From contig DUDC01000125.1 of assembly GCA_012959465.1 (NCBI GenBank), positions 21,146 to 62,473 on the forward strand: a stretch of DNA of 41,328 bases, read 5' to 3'. This document shows positions 25,608 through 34,186 of this stretch, piece by piece. Within the stretch, counting starts at the first letter, position 1, and each line of letters begins with the position of its first letter. The notes beneath the pieces were generated by a model. It worked only from the letters and a program-made list of their open reading frames with translations, was not told where the DNA came from and searched no databases. The translations under genes and the position numbers were made by a program. This DNA comes from Planctomycetaceae bacterium (GTDB taxonomy: Bacteria; Planctomycetota; Planctomycetia; Pirellulales; Pirellulaceae).

Positions 25608-26558
25608 ATGTTCGGTTTGGAACCTCTGCACTTGATCCTGTTCGCCGCCTTTGCCGCGGTTGTCGCCGGCGTTTGGCTCATGATGGACTCCGCCTCGTCG
25701 CGGAAGTCACGCGCCGAGGAACGATTGGAACAGATTGGCCGCAAGAGGCAGAGCAAGCAGATCGTCGACCGCGAAACGAATGCGATGTCTCGGATGATCG
25801 AGCGAGCGACGCCGGCACTCTCAGCACCGCTGCAACCGAAGACAGAAAAAGATAAGAGTAAGTTGAAAGTCCGTTTGGCCAACGCCGGTTTTCGCGGCGA
25901 GGGCGCCGCATCCATCTTCCTGAGTATGAAGCTCATCGGATTGATTATCGGTGGCATCGTCGGTGGAGTGTACAGCCTGGTGGCTGGTGGCTTTGATATC
26001 AACACACTCATCAAGGGTGTCGGCTGTGTCTGTCTGTTTTTCTTCATTCCTGAAATCATCTTGATGTTCCTGATCAGACGCCGAAAACAGGCGATCTTCC
26101 TTGGGTTGCCCGACGCCTTGGATCTGATGGTCGTTTGCGTCGAGGCAGGATTGGGGCTCGATCAGGCGATGAGAAAAGTCTCGGAAGAAATGAAGAAGTC
26201 CTACGTTGTCATCGCAGAGGAGTTTGGGCTCTGCAATCTTCAGTTGCAAATGGGGAAGACACGGGCCGAAGTTCTTCAAGAGCTGGGCATTCGCAGCGGC
26301 GTCGATGACTTACGAGCACTCGCATCGATCTTGATTCAAGCCGATAAATTCGGCTCCAGCATTGCCCAGGCACTTCGCGTCCAGAGTGACGCAATGAGGA
26401 CGCGGCGGCAACAAATCGCCGAAGAGAAGGCGGCCAAGACGGCTGTCAAGTTGATCTTCCCTTTGGTGCTGTTCATCTTCCCCGGTATCTTCGTCGTTCT
26501 GGTCGGTCCAGCCGCCATCACCATGGTGCGGGAGATGTTCCCGGCACTGAATGGGTAA
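25608..26558 (+). CDS. tadC: TadC inner-membrane platform protein
   Basis: 316 residues from ATG 25608. The layout repeats that of TadB: one N-terminal helix (HLILFAAFAAVVAGVWLMM), a charged stretch, two central helices (about 109-150) and a C-terminal helix (LIFPLVLFIFPGIFVVLVG). The T2SS-F domain has LPDALDLMVVCVEAGLGLDQ, an EEFGLCNLQLQMGKTR segment and ADKFGSSIAQALRVQSD, the TadC-specific pattern. It pairs with TadB to hold the ATPase. It ends the tightly packed part of the cluster; a 260-nt gap follows. Confidence 0.95.
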   Translation: MFGLEPLHLILFAAFAAVVAGVWLMMDSASSRKSRAEERLEQIGRKRQSKQIVDRETNAMSRMIERATPALSAPLQPKTEKDKSKLKVRLANAGFRGEGAASIFLSMKLIGLIIGGIVGGVYSLVAGGFDINTLIKGVGCVCLFFFIPEIILMFLIRRRKQAIFLGLPDALDLMVVCVEAGLGLDQAMRKVSEEMKKSYVVIAEEFGLCNLQLQMGKTRAEVLQELGIRSGVDDLRALASILIQADKFGSSIAQALRVQSDAMRTRRQQIAEEKAAKTAVKLIFPLVLFIFPGIFVVLVGPAAITMVREMFPALNG

Positions 26559-26818
26559 TAGAGCGCGACTTGGTAGTCTAGGAGGACTTTGCGGGCTGGA
26601 CCTCTTCCGGTCGATCTGCTTCCCTTCACCGCCGATACATTCGTTAGAGGTCTTACAATATGACATCTGCGCGCAAACTGCGCCGTTGTCTGGCAAGGAG
26701 CTGACGGGCGAGCGTCATTAGGTGACTTCCCATTGGCTTCGCGGCATAGCCGCGGGCGGAGTGTGTTGTGAGCTCGTTCTCGGAACGTGGCGTCATCAGG
26801 TAGGGTGGAGCGGTCCTC
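26559..26818 (+). promoter_or_regulatory. Spacer with three small hairpins upstream of the lipoprotein gene
   Basis: No gene is visible. Three perfect small hairpins follow each other: TGACG/CGTCA (26702-26706 with 26713-26717), CGCGGC/GCCGCG (26740-26745 with 26749-26754) and CGTTC/GAACG (26775-26779 with 26783-26787). A second CGTCA near 26791-26795 could compete for TGACG. This may be a structured mRNA leader. Confidence 0.35.
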
Positions 26819-27355
26819 ATGAAACAAATCATCTGCGGCTTTATCGTGGTCGCACTACTGTCCGGCTGTACGTTGGCCCCTCGCTCTTGGCGTGAGTCTT
26901 TTCGGACGTTCGATCGACAGACCAAACGCAGTAGTGCCTGGCCAGAACCGTTTCGGCACGCGGATCGCGAGGCCCAGAAGGTACCGTTTCAAACGATGAT
27001 CGAAAACGGTTGGCAGGTCGAACATACCATGACCGAAGCTCTCTTCGGTTCTGATAATCGCTTGACTCGTGCCGGTGAAAAGCGAGTCGAATGGATCGTC
27101 ACGCAGTCTCCAGAGGAATGGCGGACTGTTCACGTTGTTCGCGGCAACTCAGTGCAAGCGACCGAAGCCCGACTCGACTCAGTTCAGCAGTATGTGGCTC
27201 GATTGGTTCCCGAGGGCCCGATGCCAGCTGTTGTCGTCACGACCAAGGTGCCACCAAGTGGATCTGGAGAGTATCTGAATGAGGTACACCGCATGTACCG
27301 AGAAACGTTGCCAGTACCTCAACTACCTGGGGCCGCGTCGGCCGAAGCACTCTAA
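26819..27355 (+). CDS. Small lipoprotein of the tad locus, unknown function
   Basis: 178 residues from ATG 26819, with GGTGGAGC upstream. The N-terminus MKQIICGFIVVALLSGCTLA is a lipoprotein signal with lipobox LLSGC. The mature part is hydrophilic, with no repeats or membrane segment: WRESFRTFDRQTKR, a central strand-helix region (WIVTQSPEEWRTVHVVRG) and a Pro-rich end. I do not recognise a family. Its place between tadC and a TPR lipoprotein suggests that it serves the outer-membrane part of the pilus, perhaps as a pilotin or TadD-like accessory; this is inference from position only. Confidence 0.8.
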   Translation: MKQIICGFIVVALLSGCTLAPRSWRESFRTFDRQTKRSSAWPEPFRHADREAQKVPFQTMIENGWQVEHTMTEALFGSDNRLTRAGEKRVEWIVTQSPEEWRTVHVVRGNSVQATEARLDSVQQYVARLVPEGPMPAVVVTTKVPPSGSGEYLNEVHRMYRETLPVPQLPGAASAEAL

Positions 27356-27402
27356 ACGCATCGGCTAAAGGGTGGTTGAACACACCGTTGGGAGATGAAA
27401 AC

Positions 27403-28377
27403 GTGGGGCGAAATCTTCAGTTTACCTTCTGCTTGTTTGCGGCAATTGTCAGCTCATCCGGTTGCCAGAGCCAACTGGGCGGACAGGCATTTCGCAAGGC
27501 GTCCCCCGCTCAATCGTCATGGTGGAATCCGCTTTCTAAATTGACATCCGGTGCTAAATCCCCGCGCGTACCTGATTGGCGCACGCCGGAATTGATGCCG
27601 AAGGATGCGATCAGCCTGGAGAAACCATCGAATCCGGGGGCGAACCTCTACGTAAAAGCTGCCCAGCTGTGTGAGGCTCGCAATCAATTCTCTCAAGCGA
27701 TTACACATTATCACAAAGCCCTTGAGATGGATTCACGGGACTTGCCCGCTCTCTTGGGATTGGCTCGATTGTACGGCCGTTTGGGCCAGCCGAGTAAAGC
27801 ACTCTCACTGTACGAACTGGCTGTTGCCGATCATCCCGACAGTAGCGTGGTGTTCAACGACCTCGGCCTCTGCTACGAAAAGCAAGAACATTGGAATGAT
27901 GCGTTGGCGAATTTTCAAAGAGCGATTCGGATACAACCAGAGAATCCGCGATATCGGAACAATATTGCTCGAGTGCTCGTCGTGACTGGGCGACCGGATC
28001 AAGCTCTGCAAGAGTTGGCCACAGCGTTTCCGCCTGCGGTTGCCCGTTACAACGTTGGATTCTTGGCGAAGAGTGCGGGGGACGTCGCGACCGCTCAGAA
28101 GTTCCTGCGGTTGGCCATTGAGGCGGATTCTCGCATGTTGAATGCCCGTGAGATGTTGGCGTCGCTCCAACCGCAAAGGGATCCTCCCTCCGCTCATCCC
28201 AGCTCGCCACAATTCGGCCTGCCACACATCGTGGACTCGGGATTGCGTTTAGAGGGACAAAACAGATTTGATGCGCATCATCCTCATCCTCCAGTGTTTC
28301 CACCGAACGCTGACGCTCCCCACGCATCAATCTACTCGCCAACATCGCAACCGCCCGTACATCGCGTCGTCCGCTGA
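27403..28377 (+). CDS. TPR lipoprotein, TadD-like
   Basis: 324 residues from GTG 27403, with GGGAG (27389-27393) at good distance; the TTG at 27376 lies before that site and is rejected. The signal ends in a lipobox (VSSSGC), so it is a lipoprotein. From about residue 80, consecutive TPR units follow: AAQLCEARNQFSQAITHYHK, LLGLARLYGRLGQPSKALSL, FNDLGLCYEKQEHWNDALAN, and further weaker ones to about residue 270. The tail is Pro/His rich. TadD proteins of Flp systems are TPR lipoproteins of the periplasm or outer membrane that help the secretin, so this is a likely counterpart. The last gene of the cluster; the ceramidase-like gene converges from the right. Confidence 0.85.
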   Translation: MGRNLQFTFCLFAAIVSSSGCQSQLGGQAFRKASPAQSSWWNPLSKLTSGAKSPRVPDWRTPELMPKDAISLEKPSNPGANLYVKAAQLCEARNQFSQAITHYHKALEMDSRDLPALLGLARLYGRLGQPSKALSLYELAVADHPDSSVVFNDLGLCYEKQEHWNDALANFQRAIRIQPENPRYRNNIARVLVVTGRPDQALQELATAFPPAVARYNVGFLAKSAGDVATAQKFLRLAIEADSRMLNAREMLASLQPQRDPPSAHPSSPQFGLPHIVDSGLRLEGQNRFDAHHPHPPVFPPNADAPHASIYSPTSQPPVHRVVR

Positions 28378-28407
28378 CGCCCGCGTTGCATCAATAGCGG
28401 CCTCGTC

Positions 28408-29874
28408 TCATTTTTCTTTTGGCATCGCAAGTACGGCTTCTCGCAAACCGTTCATGATGAAGCGGGCTGTATCGGGGCCACAGCTGTTGATTTCGCCGTA
28501 TTGAGATCTGCGTCGATCATATGCGAAAGGTGATCGCTGGTCCCACTGGCGTTTGGGAATGATGTAACCGATTTCGTCGTTTGCCAATCCGACGATCATC
28601 GATCTTTCATCGGGAACCAGATCCATAACAATCGGTTCAACGTCCGCCTTCGGGTAGTCGGCTCCAGCCTCTGCCGGGTCCGGAACACCGCCGTACACTA
28701 GTTCTGGGTAGAGCTCCCCGGGCACGCCCACCAAATGCATTTCGCCGCAGCGAATGTAATTGACCTCTGTCACGATGGCGGTGCGTCGAAAAAAATCGCC
28801 GAGTCGGACGTTGGCTCCAAATTGGTAGGGATCGCCTGTCCACTGGTAGCCCGGGCGCTTGACGACCCCCGTTAGCCGTGCCACACGATACCACGGGTTC
28901 ACCACAGGGATGGATACTTGTTTGCTGCTGACACCAATCGGAGTCATTCTCACTGGCACGGTCGACTTGACGGCCTTTTCTGCCAGGTCGGCGACCATCT
29001 GCCCATACCTTTCGGCAAAAGCCCAATCACCGGTCGCCAATCTCGTTCCGTCCTTCGATGTGACTCCTTCGCTGGGTGGTGCCAGAAGTCCACCGACTGC
29101 ACCGCTGATGTACACGACGGGGCATTTCAGGCGTTTCTGGAGTACTTTGATCGTCGTCGCTGGAAAGTCGGCTGTGATTGCTCGGTTCCGGGAGCCCATG
29201 GCCTCGGGATGACAATTCCATTGAACGAGTACGCCGATGTTCTGCTGATCTTTGGAATCGATGAACTGAAGCAGCCGCAGTTTTGCATCTTTGACAATGG
29301 GTTTACGGGAGTCACGGATCAACGCCTCCGACTCCGCAACGCCGAATCGACTGACGACTTGCCGAACTTGCTTTTCCGCCGTTCGCACCGTTTGCACAAC
29401 CCGCTGACAAATGGTCCTGATATAGGCGGGATCTTTGCCACCGTGGAAGGGAGTGCGGCCCCAGATGCCGATGACGTCCGGCCCCTCGTGATTATGCGTG
29501 CTGGTTACCAACACGTGGTCGTAATCGGGCAATTCACTGCGAATGGTCTGCACGTCGGGAAGCTGAAATCCGACCAGATCCAACGAGACGATGGCGATTC
29601 GTTTTGTTGGACCATGGAGCACCACGGTGCGAGCAAAGAGGGGATCGTGAACGGACGTCGCTTTGCGGCCCGGCGCGTACCCAGCCATCCAAACGTCGTG
29701 GTTCTTTACGTCTGGAGTGATCTCCACATGGGCAAAACCAACTCCCATTCCCGTTTCGTTCTCTTGCCCGCAACAGGGTTGCCCAAGCAGATTCGAAAAC
29801 AGCGCAGAACCGGATAGGGCGGCAAGCAACATCGCCATTTGGGACCGCTGCATGGCGGCCTTAAATCTCCGCAT
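28408..29874 (-). CDS. Exported neutral/alkaline ceramidase-like hydrolase
   Basis: 488 residues from ATG 29874; a GTG one codon earlier and an ATG at 29853 are alternatives. A signal peptide lies near residues 8-35 (AMLLAALSGSALFSNLLGQ). The mature part has the N-terminal ceramidase-type pattern: VGFAHVEITPD, VWMAGYAPGRKA, DPLFARTVVL, then VTSTHNHEGPDVIG (near residue 123), the zinc-binding STHxHxGP loop, and later NCHPEAMG. The C-terminal Ig-like domain of full ceramidases is missing, and the protein is shorter than the usual 650 or more residues. Ceramidases cut N-acyl-sphingosines; many short bacterial relatives act on unknown substrates. It lies directly behind the MFS transporter gene (4 nt between), so they are one unit. 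Confidence 0.85.
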   Translation of the reverse strand: MRRFKAAMQRSQMAMLLAALSGSALFSNLLGQPCCGQENETGMGVGFAHVEITPDVKNHDVWMAGYAPGRKATSVHDPLFARTVVLHGPTKRIAIVSLDLVGFQLPDVQTIRSELPDYDHVLVTSTHNHEGPDVIGIWGRTPFHGGKDPAYIRTICQRVVQTVRTAEKQVRQVVSRFGVAESEALIRDSRKPIVKDAKLRLLQFIDSKDQQNIGVLVQWNCHPEAMGSRNRAITADFPATTIKVLQKRLKCPVVYISGAVGGLLAPPSEGVTSKDGTRLATGDWAFAERYGQMVADLAEKAVKSTVPVRMTPIGVSSKQVSIPVVNPWYRVARLTGVVKRPGYQWTGDPYQFGANVRLGDFFRRTAIVTEVNYIRCGEMHLVGVPGELYPELVYGGVPDPAEAGADYPKADVEPIVMDLVPDERSMIVGLANDEIGYIIPKRQWDQRSPFAYDRRRSQYGEINSCGPDTARFIMNGLREAVLAMPKEK

Positions 29875-29878
29875 CACT

Positions 29879-31489
29879 TCACTTTCCTGATGAGTCCGAG
29901 TCTGATTCCGAATCCGTTCGGTGCCAAAAAGTCACGGCAAACACGACCATGATCACCGCCGCCATGATTGCTGGCAGCGCCCAGAAGTTCTGCCAACCAC
30001 CCATGGTCTCCGATAGCAACTTTGCGTCCAGTCCCTCGGGCAAATTGCGAGTGAACATCTCGCCGAATGTGGCCAGAAAACTGGTCTCCTGCGTTTCAAC
30101 TCGAGCATCCTGAAGGTTGGCCACATAGTCGGCCGACACAACTTGTTTCCCGTAATCGCCAATCGTGAGGTTTAGCGGGATGAAGCCGAATAAGTTGCCA
30201 CCGGCCATGATGCGATAGCCAAAGAACATGCCGACGCCTTGAGTGAGAAAAACGAGTAGAGACTGCGCCTGACCGCGAATCTCTTCGGGCGCTTTCTTGT
30301 CGGTGTACATGAAGCCGGTCACAAAGAAAAAGTCGTAGCAAATTCCGTGTAACGCGACGGCCAACAACAGTGCCCACGTGATTTGATCCGGCGCTCCGTA
30401 GGCAAATAATGCGTAGCGGAGGACCCAGCACGCCATCCCTATCAAGATCATTACCTTGACGCCCAGCCGACGGAAGAAAAAGGGAATCAGCAGCATGAAG
30501 AAAATCTCGGACATCTGCCCGATCGTCATCGTGGCGCCAGGTTCGGCAAAACCCGTCTGACTGAGAAACGTGGAAGTCATGCCATAGTAATACGCCAAGG
30601 GGACGCAAATCAGTGTCGAACAGATGGCGAACACAAGGAAATTCCAGTCGGTGAGTAACTTAAATGCGTCCACCATAAACAGCGAACGCAAGTTCATTGG
30701 CTTTCCCTTGAGCGGAGGGGGTGTGTTCGGAAGCGCAAAGCAGAACAGTCCCAACAAAACTGAACTGCCGGCCCCAAGCCAAAAGATGTTGTAACTGGCC
30801 GACCATCCCATGATACCGAGCAACAGACCGGCAGCGATCCAACCGATCGTGCCCCACACACGTATCTTAGGAAACTGATCCTGGCTGGGAATGTGCGTGA
30901 ACGAGATCGTATTGCCGAGACCCAAAGTCGGCATATAGCAGAGCATCGATGCGAGGATGAGCCAAATGAGTCCCCGGCCACCCGTGTCGTACTCTTTGCG
31001 TTTTTCAGGATTCGAAAGCACTGCATACGCGTCTGACAACGCTGTGAGTTCGGAATCATCCTCGCTCGCAGCCTCCTCGAGTTCTTCTTGCCGAGTCTTG
31101 TAAGCCGACTCTAGCTCGCTATCGCTTGCGCTCTTACTCACATCCAGTGTCGCGTAGAGCCCAACTCCCAGTTCGTCGTAAGTACTGCTCGCACTTTTTA
31201 TCGCTCCTGGGATTGCACACATCAGCAAGCCACTGGTCAGCATCAACACTCCCATCACCTTCTCTGACGCGAACCAGCGATCTGCGACCAAGCCGAGGAA
31301 GAGTGGAGCAAAGATCGCCGCAATCGGGATGCACTCGTACGCCGCGCCGATGAAGTCACCCAGTTTGGCCGCATCCAGGACGGCGGCGAGCGTCGCAAAC
31401 CAAGCGCCCCATGCGAAGAACTGCAGGAACATCATGATCGATAACATCGTGGTCATGATGGATGGGTTGGACGAGCTCTTGTTTTCCAT
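29879..31489 (-). CDS. NupG-type MFS transporter with inserted J-domain-like module
   Basis: 536 residues from ATG 31489 (MENKSSSNPS); the frame is open 29 codons further up. The transporter is of the nucleoside:H+ symporter type: MFLQFFAWGAWFATL in helix 1, GLVADRWF (motif A) after helix 2, YMPTLGLGNTISF in helix 4, and GQMSEIFFMLLIPFFFRRLG in the second half. Between helices 3 and 4 lies a foreign segment, residues about 108-171 (30977-31168). It begins LYATLDVSKSASDSELESAY and ends LSDAYAVLSNPEKRKEYDTG, which is the DnaJ J-domain pattern. The HPD tripeptide is absent. With normal MFS topology this loop faces the periplasm. About 12 helices in total. The ceramidase-like gene follows and probably shares its transcript. 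Confidence 0.9.
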   Translation of the reverse strand: MENKSSSNPSIMTTMLSIMMFLQFFAWGAWFATLAAVLDAAKLGDFIGAAYECIPIAAIFAPLFLGLVADRWFASEKVMGVLMLTSGLLMCAIPGAIKSASSTYDELGVGLYATLDVSKSASDSELESAYKTRQEELEEAASEDDSELTALSDAYAVLSNPEKRKEYDTGGRGLIWLILASMLCYMPTLGLGNTISFTHIPSQDQFPKIRVWGTIGWIAAGLLLGIMGWSASYNIFWLGAGSSVLLGLFCFALPNTPPPLKGKPMNLRSLFMVDAFKLLTDWNFLVFAICSTLICVPLAYYYGMTSTFLSQTGFAEPGATMTIGQMSEIFFMLLIPFFFRRLGVKVMILIGMACWVLRYALFAYGAPDQITWALLLAVALHGICYDFFFVTGFMYTDKKAPEEIRGQAQSLLVFLTQGVGMFFGYRIMAGGNLFGFIPLNLTIGDYGKQVVSADYVANLQDARVETQETSFLATFGEMFTRNLPEGLDAKLLSETMGGWQNFWALPAIMAAVIMVVFAVTFWHRTDSESDSDSSGK

Positions 31490-31823
31490 GCGACCGTCGT
31501 TTCTCTGGGACAAGGATGAGTGACTCTGGATGGCACCAAACGACCGAATCGCATGCTGCGTTCGCGCGCCAGACAAACGGGGATTCTAAACCAATGGGAT
31601 CCCAGGCGAAAGCAATCCCGCTTCTACATCGCCATCGTCGAGCAAAATCGACGCCGTAGAATCCCCATAACTGCGACAAAGCTTGCCACCGCGTCCGTCG
31701 TGGTACAGCTTGCGATGTGTGCCGATAGTGGCTTGGTGGGCCTCATGGAAAAGAACCTCAGGTGTGCGGCAAGCATGTCTGGGTGGTCCTAGACAGGATT
31801 GTGCCCACATGTAAATAAGGAAG
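31490..31823. other. Intergenic region with inverted repeats
   Basis: No gene is visible in 334 bases. It holds the upstream region of the MFS gene. A perfect 10-bp inverted repeat GGGGATTCTA (31579-31588)/TAGAATCCCC (31657-31666) spans 88 bp, and a weaker one, GCTTGCC (31681-31687)/GGCAAGC (31768-31774), follows. Either could be an operator or a transcript structure. Confidence 0.45.
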
Positions 31824-31896
31824 TGGAGGATAGGGGGCTCGAACCCCTGACCTTTTGGCTGCCAGCCAAACGCTCTCCCAACTGAGCTAATCCCCC
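31824..31896 (-). tRNA. tRNA-Ala, anticodon GGC
   Basis: 73 nt on the minus strand. The acceptor GGGGGAT pairs with ATCCTCC (one G-U), discriminator A. The D arm GCTCAGTTGGGAGAGC, the anticodon stem TTTGG/CCAAA with loop CTGGCAG (anticodon GGC, 31861-31863) and the T arm AGGGGTTCGAGCCCCCT are intact. No CCA is encoded. Confidence 0.97.
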
Positions 31897-31997
31897 TCGC
31901 GTGAGGTGCCAACGGCGACACCGCGGCCAGTTTTTTCAGACAGATCAAAAACATTAACAACCCCACTTGAGGCTGTCAAGGACGGCGGATATCTGAG

Positions 31998-33011
31998 ATG
32001 GACCAACCGTTGAAACGCACCGCTGTGCAGGCCTTCAAGTTGCTGGTGCCGGTCGTCTTGGTCGTTTGGCTGTTGTACACGTTGGACCCCAAACAGGTGG
32101 AACAACTTGCAGAACGTGACAAGAACTGGCTCCATTTGAGTCTTTCCGTCGGGCTCATTTTGTCCGGCGTGCTCATTAGTTTTTACCGCTGGTACTTGAT
32201 TCTTCATTCAATCGGAATTCAGTTCCGACGTCGCGATGCCATCCGACTCGGATTTCTCGGCTACTTCTTCAATTTCGTCATGATCGGCAGTGTCGGTGGG
32301 GATCTGTTCAAAGCCGTTTTCATTGCCAGAGAACAGCCGACTCGGCGCGCTGAGGTGGTTGCTTCCGTTGTTGTTGACCGAGTGATCGGACTGTTGGCCC
32401 TGCTTGTGCTTACGTCCATTGCGATCATCATCTTCGACTTTCGCGCAACAACAGTGGAGATTCAAATGGTCTGTTGGGGGACCCTGGGTTGCACAGCCGT
32501 CGGCGTTGTCGGGTTGGCGCTGTTGATGATCCCCGCCGTCACGAACAATCCACTTGTCAGCAAGTTAACAACGATTCCGCTGGCCGGTCGTATTTTGAAG
32601 AAGTTGATGGACGCCTGGACGACCGTTCGCGGTCAACCTCAAATGTTGATCAAGATCATCTCGATAAGCTTCTGTATTCACGGACTCACGGCACTAGGTG
32701 TCATCGGCATCGCGACATCACTCTTCGATAACCCGCCAACGCCGTTAGAGCACCTGATCATCGTTCCTCTAAGTAACGTGGCTTCGTCAATCCCCATTTC
32801 TCCAGCCGGCTTGGGCACCTTCGAAATCGCGATGGACGAACTGTACAAGTACCTGCCCAAGAACCCCACCGATGCGTCGGGGAGGATCGTCGCCTTTGGG
32901 TTTCGAATCGCAACCATTGTTGTTGCCCTGGTCGGCGTCGTCGTCTATTGGTTCTCGAAACAGGACTTTGATCGTGTCCTGGCAAGAGCAAAAAGCGACG
33001 AGGAAAAATGA
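31998..33011 (+). CDS. LPG-synthase-TM / UPF0104-type integral membrane protein
   Basis: 337 residues from ATG 31998. About eight hydrophobic helices: 14-30 (LLVPVVLVVWLLYTL), 46-72, 80-102 and so on to the C-terminus (VALVGVVVYWFSK). Conserved-looking points of the family are present: FYRWYLILHSIG, LGYFFNFVMIGSVGGDLFKA (the polar G-x-GGD turn), VVVDRVIGLLALL, and NVASSIPISPAGLGTFE in the second half. Members include the flippase half of lysyl-phosphatidylglycerol synthase and glycan or lipid flippase-like proteins. There is no synthase domain, so only the membrane unit is present, and its cargo is unknown. It converges with the beta-helix gene. Confidence 0.85.
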   Translation: MDQPLKRTAVQAFKLLVPVVLVVWLLYTLDPKQVEQLAERDKNWLHLSLSVGLILSGVLISFYRWYLILHSIGIQFRRRDAIRLGFLGYFFNFVMIGSVGGDLFKAVFIAREQPTRRAEVVASVVVDRVIGLLALLVLTSIAIIIFDFRATTVEIQMVCWGTLGCTAVGVVGLALLMIPAVTNNPLVSKLTTIPLAGRILKKLMDAWTTVRGQPQMLIKIISISFCIHGLTALGVIGIATSLFDNPPTPLEHLIIVPLSNVASSIPISPAGLGTFEIAMDELYKYLPKNPTDASGRIVAFGFRIATIVVALVGVVVYWFSKQDFDRVLARAKSDEEK

Positions 33012-33045
33012 ATCAGATGGGATGAGAGACTTGCCTGCGGGAGCA

Positions 33046-33981
33046 CTACCGCGCACCAATCCGCGGCACTTCTGCAACGCTATTACTTCGCTCTACTTTC
33101 CCACCGTTTCGTTCGACTTCAGGGGCGTGATCGTCATCGATTAGGTCGCTATCGATGAGACGGGTGTGGGACACACCTTCAACACGCAGTTGAGCGGTCC
33201 CGTTATCGCCTATTAGACAGGCGTTTACGACAACCTTGGAGGCGCCTCCGACCGATATTCCGCTTCGCCCGTTCCCTCGACACGTCAATTGGAGTAATTC
33301 GGTTTGACTCACACCGTCGTGGGCGTTGACGCCGTCTAGCTGGAAGCCTTGAAACACAACATTGCTGATGCGAACATGTCGGACTCGATAGAGCGTCAGG
33401 CCGACCGGGAGGACTGAGTGGGACATGTCATAGGATTGGGGAATGTCCCCCGCTTCAACACAGAAGTAGACTTGTCCGGCAAATAAACACCACTGTAGGT
33501 CGTTGAGCTTTGGAGGTTCCTTGAGTTGTGGGCCAACATGAACACGGTCGAGAGGTTTGCCGTCGAGGAACAGGACTTGATGGCTCTTGGCGCGTGGTCG
33601 AAAGCGATATATTTTGCCGCTAACGTGAGTCCAAGCAGCGGCCGGAACCCGCTGGCTACCGTCCAAGATGGCACCATTGCCGACGATTTCAAACGGTCGG
33701 TCCGGAAAACCGCTGCGACGATCGGACTCGATCGTGATGCTCTCGCGGTAAGGTTCGTCGTTCTTTTCGAGCACGATTCGATCGCCGGGGCCGGCCTCGC
33801 GAATCGCCCGCGCGATGGTGCGGAACGGCCCGACACGCTTGCCGCCTAAAATGGCCGAGGCGCCATTGTTCAAGTCGTCACCGGCCACGTTGTTTACGTA
33901 GATATCCTCTGCCCGGACCAGAGGTCCGAGGGAGACAGATAATACGAGGACCCAGTTAAATGTAGATCGGTTGAGCCACAT
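33046..33981 (-). CDS. Exported right-handed beta-helix protein
   Basis: 311 residues from ATG 33981, with GGAG at good distance; the frame also opens at a GTG nine codons earlier. The signal peptide ends near VRAEDIYV. The start IYVNNVAGDDLNNG...GPFRTIARAIREAGPGDRIVL is the typical opening of secreted parallel beta-helix (pectate-lyase-like, DUF1565 type) proteins. Later rungs are visible in ISNVVFQGFQLDGVNAH and NGRSGISVGGASKVVVNACL. It may bind or cut polysaccharides; catalytic residues could not be identified. The last 25 residues (PEVERNGGKVERSNSVAEVP) are charged and probably disordered. Confidence 0.85.
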   Translation of the reverse strand: MWLNRSTFNWVLVLSVSLGPLVRAEDIYVNNVAGDDLNNGASAILGGKRVGPFRTIARAIREAGPGDRIVLEKNDEPYRESITIESDRRSGFPDRPFEIVGNGAILDGSQRVPAAAWTHVSGKIYRFRPRAKSHQVLFLDGKPLDRVHVGPQLKEPPKLNDLQWCLFAGQVYFCVEAGDIPQSYDMSHSVLPVGLTLYRVRHVRISNVVFQGFQLDGVNAHDGVSQTELLQLTCRGNGRSGISVGGASKVVVNACLIGDNGTAQLRVEGVSHTRLIDSDLIDDDHAPEVERNGGKVERSNSVAEVPRIGAR

Positions 33982-34186
33982 GGGCTCCACTCCAATGCGG
34001 TTGGTCACGTATGTAGAGCGTTATCGATAGTCGCGGCGAGATTTTGCCGAAGTCTGACGATCACGTCAAGCGGAAGATAGGGAGAAAAGATAATATAGAG
34101 AGCTTTTATCGCATTTTTATGAGATTTCTTCCACTTTTCGGCCCAAGTTTCTCCCCACGGGCCCCGAGTGGTCGCTGGCGACGCCG

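Noticed and set aside
28918..29817. 299-codon plus-strand frame
   Set aside because: It lies entirely opposite the ceramidase-like gene, which has clear motifs and a signal peptide.
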